From Triparma columacea (taxonomy: Eukaryota; Sar; Bolidophyceae; Parmales; Triparmaceae), in assembly GCA_030267965.1 (NCBI GenBank), contig BRYA01000152.1, positions 9,573-68,370 of the forward strand: a stretch of 58,798 nucleotides of DNA. Direction: 5' to 3'. The notes beneath the pieces were generated by a model. The model did not search any database. It was not told the DNA's origin and was given only the letters and a program-made list of their open reading frames with translations. The translations under genes were made by a program, and so were the position numbers. How positions within the stretch are numbered: the first letter of the stretch is position 1; each line of letters starts with the position of its first letter. Below, piece by piece: positions 32,276 through 41,225 of the stretch.

Positions 32276-33630
32276 CTATTCATTGTCCCTGTCCGTCGAG
32301 AAGCTCTCAATAGTGTCGATATCTTCAGAGGGCCCACTCTTACCGTCCTTCAATTCGGGGCATATCTCCGGGGAGTCCGTTATGAACATGGGCACAATGG
32401 ACATTTCCCCATGCTTGTCGACCTTAACTTGCCCAATGACAGCAACTGGGGTTCCGACAGGTACCGCGGCCTCCTCCGCGGCCCAGGGGATCTGAGGGGA
32501 GGAGGGAGTAGCGAAGTGAAGACCGCACGGAGTCAGTACAAATACTGCAGTTACCATGCACCGTATCTGATGCAAAATGATCTATCCCCACGCCCCCACC
32601 TCGACCATTCTCACCTTTTCGCTGCAATGTTTGATGCAATCCGAGACGCTAGAGGCATCCCAGTGCTTGGTATCATCCCCATACATGTCGAAGCAGCATT
32701 TGGCGTCTGCTTAGGGGGTCAGTATATAGAAAGTTCAATAGAGGCAGTTCACAACATATGCACAACGATTCTTCTCACCTTGCTTGTTTTTGGTCTTCTC
32801 CCCCTTCGTCGTAGCGGATAAGATCTGTCCAGAGTTTGGATCAAGTACTATGTAGTTCTCCTTATGGGATTGGGAGTTTATGTAGTACTGGAGAAACGTG
32901 GGGGAAGAAGGGGGGGAATGAGGATAGGGTGGGTGTTTTAGAAAAGTTTGAGGGCAAGTAAAGTCGCCCCCTCTCTTTCCCTTACCTTGCGTTTTCCAGG
33001 GCCAGTAGAACTCTGCACGAGGATGCTATCGCCTTTATTGTCCACTAGGTAGAATGAAGAGTTCTCGTAAGCCGCGAAGAAGGGGGAGGTGGCGACGTCG
33101 GTACCTGCTTTCCCTGAGTTGCGGTGAGGAAGGAAAATAAATATTCATGGGGGGGTTAGAGTGTGTGTGTGGGGAAAAGGGTGGTAAAGGGGGGGGTACA
33201 AAGTGTTAGTATTAAGATTATACGGACATTTTTGAGGAGATGGTGGGTAGGTGGGGAGTAAATGAGCAAATTCCAGGGTGTCACTTTCTCACGGTTGAAG
33301 TCAGTTGGAGGAAAGCACCATCTATATCAACGTTGCCCAAAAGATTACCCCCAAACCAGACTCACCTACTATACAAGACGCAATAACACCCTCACTTCTC
33401 CCAAAAACCGTAATCTTTTGTGCATCTTGGGCCTTAACATAACCGGAAACATTGATCAACTTTTTGGATCCTCCAGCTGTAACACTGCGTTCCCCGATCG
33501 CGGCGGCTATGCCACTCACGGGAACAGACTTGGACTGAAACCTGGCCAAGTCGTTGTCTTTGCTGGATCCTCCGCCCATGAGAATAAGTGAGAAGAACTT
33601 GTCGAATGTAAAAGAGTTGGATTTTGTCAT
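32276..33630 (-). CDS. GIDE-like (MUL1-type) domain protein without RING, tentative
   Basis: Five exons, 33630-33366, 33113-32986, 32887-32779, 32709-32615 and 32491-32276, give 270 residues with every phase consistent. The first half reads as beta-rich (SVPVSGIAAAIGE, INVSGYVKAQDAQKITVFG, FYLVDNKGDSILVQ). A Cys-rich piece follows (KCCFDMYGDD, CIKHCSEK). The C-terminal part, VPVGTPVAVIGQVKVDKHGE followed by MSIVPMFITD, resembles the end of the GIDE/BAM domain of MUL1-type mitochondrial E3 ligases (VPLGTPV-VVGE). The expected C-terminal membrane helix and RING finger are absent; the protein ends with an acidic tail. The gene is secure, whereas the domain assignment is a weak resemblance. It is head to head with the DDX6 gene. 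Confidence 0.6.
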
Positions 33631-34027
33631 CTGGCAGCTGAACTTCTTTAGTAGTTCTTGGCTATATTTTTAGCCACCCACTGACTGAAATTGCACTTTT
33701 GATGAGATCAAAGAGGCGTTCGCACGAAAGGAAAAACTCCGTCTTTGATAGAACAGAGGTTCAAAGCACTGATGCCGCAAAACCGCGCGCGAGAAGGGAC
33801 AATTTGTGCTCGTTGAAGTGCCCAATGACACCACTTGGTGCTTTATTAACACTTCCAGCGCTTTGATACACTTCGAATGATTCATGTAAGAACTATTCCG
33901 TAAGCGAATGTCCTTATTTTCTAACCATCAACCTTGCAAAAAGGAAAATAAGAAAGAATTGACACCAACCCCAACCTTCATCAGCTTTTCAGATTTTACC
34001 TCGATCTGCCCTTGCTTGATTATTGCC
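33631..34027. promoter_or_regulatory. Divergent promoter interval, GIDE-like gene and DDX6
   Basis: About 400 bp between the two start codons. It is AT-rich on the DDX6 side. An ATG at 33908 is in frame with DDX6 but would add 40 residues of low-complexity sequence with no counterpart in the family, so it is treated as 5' UTR. Confidence 0.4.
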
Positions 34028-36233
34028 ATGGCCGCTGCAGCCGATGATAACTGGAAGGAGGGTCTCACTGCACCTAAAAAGGACGAGAGATTTAAGACTG
34101 AGGTGCGTGGAGTTGTGTAGGGGATGAAATTGGAGTTGGAGCTAACTCGACGTTTATTTTTTGTGGAGGTGATGGGAGGTGGTGTGGGGGATTTGGGGGT
34201 TGATTGAGTGGCGTGGTTGTTCGTTAGAGCATTCTAGCATCGATTTGTTTAGTATATTCCGGTAAAAAGTACTATATGTTCTAATAACTCACCCCCAACC
34301 TCATCAACGATGATCCCCCTCCCAGGATGTCACCCGAACCAAGGGGCGTGAGTTCGAAGACTTCTTCCTTAAGAGGGAGCTTCTGATGGGTATCTTTGAG
34401 AAGGGATTTGAGACGCCGTCTCCAATCCAGGAGGAGGCTATTCCCATCATCTTGCAGGTGAGGGAAGGGGGGAGTGGGGGGGGCTGGTAGAGAAAAGAGG
34501 AGGGGGGGTCGAAGGGGGTCGAAGGGGGTCGAAGGAGGCGCATTCATTCAGGGGCCTTCTAGGTAATCTCTTGCTCTCACAATGTTCTAACCCACCAAAT
34601 GTTCGCCTTAACCTGGAATTGCGCAGAACCGCAACGTTTTGGCCAGGGCGAAGAACGGGACTGGAAAGACGGCTGCGTACATCATCCCTTGCTTGGAGAA
34701 AACTGACACGTCAAAGAACGAGATTCAGGTGAGGGAGGATATGTACAAAAACTACAATTTTGTGTTAACATGGGACCCCAGAGAACCCCTCAACCACCCT
34801 CCCCCACTAACCAGCCCCCCCCTTATACTCTCACTCGCCCACCCCTCTGCAGGTTCTCATGCTCATCCCTACGCGTGAGCTAGCCCTCCAGACGTCCGCA
34901 ATCGTCAAGGAGGTCGGCAAGGTGAGAATGTTCCAAAATCTTTCTCAATACGCTCGTTATCTGACCTTTCTTTCGCTCCATCGTATCGATACAGCACATG
35001 GGCCTCGAGTGCATGGTGACCACCGGAGGAACCTCCCTCAAGGACGACATCATGCGCCTCTACAACCCTGTTCACATCATCGTTGCGACCCCAGGGCGTA
35101 TTTTGGACCTCGCAAGCAAGGACGTCGCCAAGCTTGGGAACACCAAGACCATTATCATGGACGAGGCGGACAAGCTCCTCTCTCCAGAGTTTCAGCCCGT
35201 CCTAGAACAACTCATCGGTATGTGCCATCCGACACACCAGATTTGCATGTTCTCCGCCACCTTCCCTGTCACTGTCAAGAGCTTTTGCCAGAAGTTCGTG
35301 CCGAACCCATACAGCATCAACCTTATGGACGAGCTCACGCTCAGGGGAATCAGCCAGTTCTACGCCTTCGTGCAGGAGAGGCAAAAGGTGCACTGGTGAG
35401 TTGGGGAGGTGTGAGGAGCAAAGCGACGACTTCGGATGCTTATGTTGGTCTCGATGATTTAAATACCACACGACTCTCGGAACGGTATGACATACGAAGT
35501 GCATTTCGAAGACACGCGCAACGGTCTAACGCCAGTGCACCAAACGGACATTACAACTTACACACCTTGCGGATCTCTCCCAACCCTTTGATTCTAACCC
35601 ACCACCCATCATCATCCAATACCCATCACCCAATACTCATCAATTGCAATTTGCTTCGCTCATCTCGACAGCCTCAACACCCTCTTCACCAAGCTTGAAA
35701 TCAACCAGTCCATAATTTTCTGCAACTCCGTAAACCGTGTGGAGCTCCTCGCCAAGAAGATCACCGAGCTCGGGTTCTCCTGCTTCTACATCCACGCCAA
35801 GATGCAGCAGGCCAACCGCAACCGCGTCTTCCACGAGTTCAGGAACGGAGCCACGAGGCACCTAGTCACCAGCGACCTCTTCACGAGAGGAATCGACATT
35901 CAGAGCGTCAACGTCGTCATCAACTTCGACTTCCCCAAGAACAGCGAGACGTACCTGCACAGAATCGGAAGGTCCGGAAGGTGAGTATTATGACGAGCTA
36001 AGCGAGTTGCAGAGAGAGCCTGATAACAAAGAGCCAGATAGATAACAACGATCCTTATTTTTTGCTAACCTCTCCCTTCTCTCCCCGCTCGTCGCAGGTT
36101 CGGACACCTCGGACTGGCGGTGAACCTAATCACGGCGGACGACAAGAGTAACCTAAGGAGAATCGAACAGGAGCTAGGCACAGAGATCAAGCCCATCCCC
36201 GCCACCATTGATAGATCGCTTTACGTCGGTTAA
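34028..36233 (+). CDS. DDX6: DEAD-box RNA helicase DDX6/Dhh1
   Basis: Seven exons at 34028-34102, 34326-34457, 34627-34728, 34853-34921, 34995-35395, 35672-35980 and 36098-36233 give 407 residues. DDX6/Dhh1 represses translation and promotes decapping in P-bodies. All helicase motifs are present in order: Q motif ([17 protein letters not shown]), I ([10 protein letters not shown]), Ia (PTRELALQ), GG (TTGG), Ib (TPGRILD), II (DEAD), III (SAT), IV (IIFCNS), V ([10 protein letters not shown]) and VI (HRIGRSGR). The DDX6-specific segments [19 protein letters not shown] and [18 protein letters not shown] identify the subfamily. Length is that of the conserved core with short tails. The start MAAAADDNW matches where family similarity begins. 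Confidence 0.97.
34502..34536. repeat. Short GGGGGTCGAA tandem repeat in intron
   Basis: About three units of a 10-bp GGGGGTCGAA repeat lie inside the second intron of the DDX6 gene. It is non-coding and likely slippage-derived. Confidence 0.8.
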
Positions 36234-36791
36234 ATGGGACAAATAAGGGGGGGAAAGAAATGGTCAGGAGGAGGGGAAGGAAAATGATATGGACTAGGAG
36301 GGTTTACTGTTATGTAGAGATTTGATAATGAGCAGTGAGGCGGGCACTTTGGGGTGGGGAGGTGCTAATAAAAAAAGTCAAGAGCGCTGTGAGAAAAATG
36401 AAAGCCCATGGATTTTGATGACCGCGTTTATGGAGCGGGAGCAAGCACATGCACGCAACTCGGAGAGGCGTGACGTTTGCAGTGAGGAAAATGTTAAAAT
36501 AAAAAAGAAGACCTTTGATGATGGCGTCCGTCAACAAGACTTTTTGTTGTGAATTCCATTGATCAAAATAACAGGTAAACTACCCTTATGCACTCCGTTC
36601 GTGGGGTTCAGCTCCCCATTTTCGATCAATTATATCTTTAATGCATAGAACCACGCGCTACAGGGGTTGTCATTCGCCCTCACTTTAGCAATATACAGGA
36701 ATTTATATAATTGTCGATGCGACTGCAGTGTGCACTTTTCTCTTTTTCTAATCCATTCTCGCATATTCTCTAACGTAACGTCGCAGATATA
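36234..36791. other. Intergenic region, DDX6 to TPI
   Basis: The interval carries the DDX6 3' UTR and the TPI promoter. It is AT-rich, especially in the last 200 bp. No tRNA, repeat array or convincing reading frame was found. Confidence 0.5.
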
Positions 36792-37934
36792 ATGGACGCC
36801 AAGAGTCTCATCACAGGTGTATCCCTCGGAGTCGCCGGATTTGTTGTTTTGGGGGAGGTTAAGAAGGTGCTCTCAAAACCCAAGGCCTCTAGAGTCAAGA
36901 ACGCGTCCCCCGGCAAGCGCAACTACCTCATTGGCGGAAACTGGAAGGTGAGAAGGGCGTTAGCTGGAATCTTTCGTAATAAGTCTATTTGTTTTCTTGC
37001 ATGAGGGAAGTTTGCCACCTACTAAGTCCCCTCCTTCCCAATCCACCCACCTCTCCCTAATCCTGCAGTGCAATCTCACCCTCGACGGCGTGACTGCTCT
37101 TGTCAAGTCGCTCAACTCTGCTGGTCCCATTCCTGACAATGTGGATGTCGTTGTTGGTGTTCCCATGCCTTATCTCTCCCTCGTCCGCTCCACCCTCCGC
37201 TCTGACATTGAGGTTGCCGCCCAGGACTCTTGCGTCAAGACTTTCGGTGCTAACACTGGAGAGGTGAGTCTCCGCTGTTGGCTACCCTGAGGATATTCGC
37301 TGGTTCTTTCTGTCTTCTTAATACCCCCCTCCTCCTCCAATCCTCTTCCGCTTACACCCCCACCTCACCCCCACCCCAGACCGCCGCCACTATGCTCACC
37401 GAGGTTGGTTGCACGTGGGTCATCCTCGGTCACTCTGAGCGCCGCGCTGGATTCAACGGCCACGCCCAGGAACTTCGAAAGGGAGAATCGAATGAGACTG
37501 TCGCTACCAAGACCAAGCTCGCTGTGGACGCGGGCCTCAAGGTCATGGTGTGTGTTGGAGAGCACAAGCAGGAGAGGCAGGATGGAGTCACAATGAAGAT
37601 CGTTGGGGAGCAGCTCGCCGCTGTCAAATCGGCGCTTTCCACCGCGGACTGGGCCAACGTATCCATCGCCTACGAGCCTTGCTGGGCGATCGGTACCGGA
37701 CTCGCCGCTACTCCTGAGATGGCCCAGGAGACTCACAGCGAGATTCGCGCTTGGGTTGCCAAGAATGTTTCCGCCGATGTAGCGGCCAAGGTTAGGATAC
37801 AGTACGGCGGCAGCATGAAGGCGGCCAATGCTAAGGCTCTCCTCTCACAGCCCGACATTGATGGTGGTTTGATTGGAGGCGCAAGTTTGAAACCTGAGTT
37901 CTTTGACTGCGTCAACGGCGTTCCTGGCATGTAA
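36792..37934 (+). CDS. TPI: Triosephosphate isomerase with N-terminal hydrophobic extension
   Basis: Three exons at 36792-36947, 37069-37263 and 37380-37934 give 301 residues. TPI interconverts dihydroxyacetone phosphate and glyceraldehyde 3-phosphate. Catalytic residues are present: Lys in GGNWKCN, His in ILGHSERR, Glu in AYEPCWAIGTG. Phosphate-binding loops GGSMKAANA and GGASLKPEF are intact. Family length is about 250, so residues 1-43 are extra: MDAKSLITGVSLGVAGFVVLGE followed by a Lys-rich stretch. This could be a signal anchor or organelle presequence. It lacks the phenylalanine plastid motif. Unlike the mitochondrial enzyme of many stramenopiles, it is not fused to GAPDH, since a stop follows GVPGM directly. 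The first two introns sit early and are short. Confidence 0.96.
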
Positions 37935-38241
37935 TTGCTTCCTTTTATGCGCTCTGGTCTCTTGGGTTGGCGAAGGAGGACTTTAAGTCTTTAGTGGGTT
38001 GATTTCACGAAAAAAGCATCGTTGACTTGTCTTTCATGATTTACTTTAGACCCTTCTGCATGCCGTTCAACTGTGACTTTCGAGTACTGTAGTTGGAAAA
38101 TCCAAGTTCCTAAAGTTCATTTTCCTTTTTCCTTGCTTCTCACAATTTTTCATCATTTTATTTTGAAGCCCCACCACACACCACCTGAACCCCTCCCCCC
38201 TACCTCCTTCCCCCCATCTTCTCTCCCCCCCCCCCTCCCTT
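37935..38241. other. Intergenic region, TPI to SNARE gene
   Basis: TPI 3' UTR and upstream sequence of the SNARE gene. The right end is a long C/T-rich tract of about 80 bp ending just before the proposed SNARE start codon; this could be a promoter element or the pyrimidine tract of a 5' UTR intron. Confidence 0.4.
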
Positions 38242-39370
38242 ATGTCGACATTTGCCTCCCTCAAAACGCCTCCCACATCACCTCCTCAACTTTTCCTCCT
38301 CCACGAGTATAGCACAACATCCTCAACCTCCCCCTCCATCTACGCAACGTTCCCTGCTTGTTTGCCCTCCCCCCCCCCGACGACTCTTACCCCCCCGTTC
38401 GGGTACTCCTTCGCCGGTAACTGGAAAGTTGGGTCATGGGAGTTTGGAACAGGCTTTGACCGTCTCATTGATGGAGTTGGGAGAGATGGAAAGGACACGA
38501 GGACGGTTCGAACGAAGAGGAAATACAACGATCGGTGCAAACGTCGGGTGTGGTACCGCTTTGCTTCAGTGACGGGCTCAATCCCTCAGCCGGAAATAAT
38601 TAGGTCTTGGGTCAATGAGATTGTTTCTGAGTTGCAGGACGTGAAGCAGCCCAAGGTCAAGGCGAAGGTGACTACAACTTCGCCGCAATACTTTTCAGCT
38701 TGCCGTCTTTCTAACCTACACCTCCACTCCCCACCCAAAATCGCAGGTGAACTACTACCTCTCCGTTCTCATGTTGATCTTATCCTCCCGTCCCTCGACG
38801 CAAAACAGCATGTGGTCCCCAATAGTTGACCCTGCTAGCAACACTCGCGGTTCCATGCCGACTCGCTGGGTCAATTTCTTCAGAGTCGTCAAGGGTGAGA
38901 TTAGCGGCAAGTACGTCAAGAGGGAAATTAAGAAACTCAAGGGGAGTGATGATGGAGCTGATTTCGAGGAGGAAGAGCGTTGGGGGGGCAGCGCAGGCGA
39001 TCATGGTTTTGGTAGCGACGCGGTAAAAAGTGATTTAAATGATGGCGAAGCCACCTCAGGTGCGCGCTCTTTATCCGTAGATTCAGCAACGGCCAATTTC
39101 ATCGACTCCAAGCTCACGATGATGACGGAGGAGGACATGTTGATGCAGCAGATCGCGGAGAAGGCGGAGGGAGTCAAAGAGATAAATCGCGACATGCAGT
39201 CGTTGAACTTGGCGTTCAAACAGATTGCGGAAATGGTTGATGGGCAGGCGGAATTCGTCAACAAGTTGGAGACGAATGCGGAGGAAACGAATGAGTCAAC
39301 GAAACGGGCAGTCGAGGATTTAGAGGATGCGCTAAGGTACCAGAAAAAGGCGACTTGTGCGATTTCATAG
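38242..39370 (+). CDS. Syntaxin-like Qa-SNARE with C-terminal CaaX box
   Basis: Two exons at 38242-38667 and 38747-39370 give 349 residues in phase. The last 65 residues form a t-SNARE helix. The segments INRDMQSLNLAFKQIAEMV, DGQAEFVNKLETNAEETN and RAVEDLEDALRYQKKA align well with syntaxin, including the zero-layer Gln in MVDGQAEF. SNAREs drive membrane fusion. The protein then ends CAIS instead of a transmembrane anchor, which fits a farnesylation box. The downstream gene on the other strand begins 37 bp later, leaving little room for an anchor exon. The SNARE part is secure. The N-terminal 200 residues, including the exon 1 start, are not recognisable as an Habc domain, so the gene start is uncertain. 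Confidence 0.75.
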
Positions 39371-39407
39371 AGTGTATATACAGTTGCTGAAGAGCAATTC
39401 AAGTTTT

Positions 39408-40364
39408 TTAGCAGTTGTCCTCCCCCAATAACTCCACAACGATTTCCCCAACACCCTCCGCCTTCTCAAGTTTCTCCAAATTACCCCTCTCTTTCCCTCC
39501 CTCCACAACCCTTCTCCTCTTCCCTCCCCCGGCAAACTCCTCTCCCACCCTACCATACGTCGTACTGACTCCACTATAAAACCTGTACTCCCCCCTCCCC
39601 TTCTCCTCACCCTCCGCGCCTCCCACGACGATGACACACTTGTAAACCCTATCCTCCTGCCTCACGCTCTCCTTCCCCTTGGCCCTCTGTTTCACGAGCA
39701 TCTCGTACACCTTCCCCTTCAGCGCCTTCTTCTTGCCCTTCCCCAGCCCCTCTTTCATCCCAGCCCTGACATTATCGACCCTCTCTCTCAACCGCTCCTC
39801 TCTCTTCTGCTTCTCCTCTGCATCCCCACCACCACCACCAACACCCTTCCCCCCCCCCCCCTCCAAAGCATCCTCACCCTCAAACCTCCCCTCCACGGCC
39901 TTCATAATGTCCTTAACTTTGGGTCTCTCCCCCTTCTCTCCCACCCATCCCTCGTACCCGCCCTCCACTGTCCTCCCCCTCTCCTCGTTCATCTCAGCAA
40001 TCTCAGACATTCCAGTCCAACCCTTCCCGACATCTGGAGCCCCCTCAGCGGACGTTGAGATGTAAATATTACAAGATGGGTGCATCTCGAGCGTGTGCAG
40101 CGTCTTTACCCAGTCTCCCCCGTCCCTACTATCGGCTTGGGCCAGCTGGAGGCACACAGGGGGAGAAAAGGTTGCATTGAACGCGCAGTATTCACCCTCC
40201 TTCAACCCCGCGACCAGCCAATTCTTAGAAACAGGAGGTGGTGCAGCGTTTTCGGCGTCTCCAGAGCTCGGAGAGGTGATTTGAGCTGCTATCGATTGTT
40301 GTGCGGCCTCAATGGCGTCAAAAAAGGTGCTGTCGACTGTTATCCTCACAGACAGAGTAGACAT
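39408..40364 (-). CDS. Hypothetical intronless protein
   Basis: One uninterrupted frame. The start MSTLSVRITVDSTFFDAIE (AAAATG context) gives 318 residues; in-frame ATGs 11 and 23 codons upstream are possible but add only hydrophobic low-complexity sequence. The N-terminal 110 residues look globular (NWLVAGLKEGEYCAFNATF, VKTLHTLEMHPSCNIYIST). A Gly/Glu/Lys-rich linker follows, then a helix (ERLRERVDNVRAGMKEGLG) and a final block with VYKCVIVVGG and YRFYSGVSTTYG. No family is recognised. It is convergent with the SNARE gene, with only 37 bp between stop codons. Confidence 0.65.
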   Translation of the reverse strand: MSTLSVRITVDSTFFDAIEAAQQSIAAQITSPSSGDAENAAPPPVSKNWLVAGLKEGEYCAFNATFSPPVCLQLAQADSRDGGDWVKTLHTLEMHPSCNIYISTSAEGAPDVGKGWTGMSEIAEMNEERGRTVEGGYEGWVGEKGERPKVKDIMKAVEGRFEGEDALEGGGGKGVGGGGGDAEEKQKREERLRERVDNVRAGMKEGLGKGKKKALKGKVYEMLVKQRAKGKESVRQEDRVYKCVIVVGGAEGEEKGRGEYRFYSGVSTTYGRVGEEFAGGGKRRRVVEGGKERGNLEKLEKAEGVGEIVVELLGEDNC

Positions 40365-40654
40365 TTTAGATGATTTTGAAACAACCGATGGACTCATACT
40401 GAATAGCAGCGTCGTGTATACAAAAGATGACATGATAGGGGAAGAGGTTTTGGGGTGCCTTTGATCAAATTGTGAAGTCAACCTTTGGTTTTAATCATAA
40501 CAAAAAATCGACTTTTTCAAATTATTGGGGATTTAGCGTGAGTTACCCCATTGTACCATTACGTGCCCTACACATACTTACTCTTTCATTGCAGTCAGTT
40601 GGCAGGTAAGGATAAACCCTTACGTGCTATGCCTGTTTTAGAAGCGACATCCTA

Positions 40655-40722
40655 ACCTTCTTCATCTTATAGAGCACTTGCTTCGCATGCGAGAAGTCAC
40701 GAGTTCGATTGTAAGTTCCGAA
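40655..40722 (+). pseudogene. Decayed tRNA-Ala(CGC)-like sequence
   Basis: Positions 40677-40693 fold into a five-pair anticodon arm with loop TTCGCAT, giving anticodon CGC, and the preceding AGAGC and following GAGAAGTCAC match a eukaryotic tRNA-Ala. A B-box-like GAGTTCGATT lies at 40701. However, the T-arm 3' strand does not pair, and no GCTC-type D-arm 5' strand or acceptor stem can be found. This is therefore a degraded tRNA or a tRNA-derived element rather than a working gene. A T-run follows about 15 bp later. Confidence 0.5.
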
Positions 40723-40930
40723 AAACCATCTTAGTTTTCTTTCTGCCATTTTCTTACCTTCTCAATTCAGCTTGTAGTCTCCATATTAAAACCTTTTTTT
40801 TTGCTCGTGGAGGGCGCGGGGGACGTGGGCGACAATTTAAGCCAATTTTGAGGCTCTTTGACTTGACCAAGGGTTTTTTTTTTGGCTCAAGATTTTCCAA
40901 TCCATTTTTTTTTGTTGCACGTGGGGGGGG

Positions 40931-40970
40931 TGACAATTAAGGCTCTGGGGTGACAGTTAAGGCCCTGAAC
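40931..40970. repeat. Two-copy 20-bp tandem repeat
   Basis: Two adjacent 20-bp units begin TGACAATTAAGG and TGACAGTTAAGG; a third, more diverged copy lies about 100 bp upstream. Function unknown. Confidence 0.6.
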
Positions 40971-41225
40971 CTCCTATTAGTTGGCAAGATCGGTAAGATT
41001 TAAAGAGTGTGGAAAAAACATTACGCGTTTATTCTTTCACACGATATCAATGTTATCTACTCGCGTGCCTCTCGTCCTCTTCGTTTTCATCCTTTGTTTT
41101 CGTCTTTGCCTTCATTCTCATGTTTGTCTACGTCAACGTCTACGTCGTTGTCTTCATCATGATCACCTCCTCCTGCTCCTCCTCCTTCATCTCATTTTCA
41201 TCCCCCCCAACCCTCCACACCTTGC

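Larger units (their letters stand above)
40365..41225. other. Gene-poor interval with decayed tRNA and small repeats
   Basis: An 860-bp stretch between two minus-strand genes. It contains a decayed tRNA-like sequence (separate entry), several poly-T runs and a GGGTGACARTTAAGG motif occurring three times (about 40827, 40931 and 40951), the last two 20 bp apart. The right third encodes only Phe/Ser-rich low-complexity frames, probably the 3' UTR of the Wee1 gene. Confidence 0.5.

Noticed and set aside
33908..34027. Upstream ATG extending DDX6 by 40 residues
   Set aside because: The extension is low-complexity and family similarity begins at the downstream Met; treated as 5' UTR.
38252..38572. 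Alternative frame with GELMER-like residues and the GNWK string near 38415 suggesting a second TPI
   Set aside because: Only the four-residue GNWK string matches TPI; no catalytic His or Glu segment follows in any frame.
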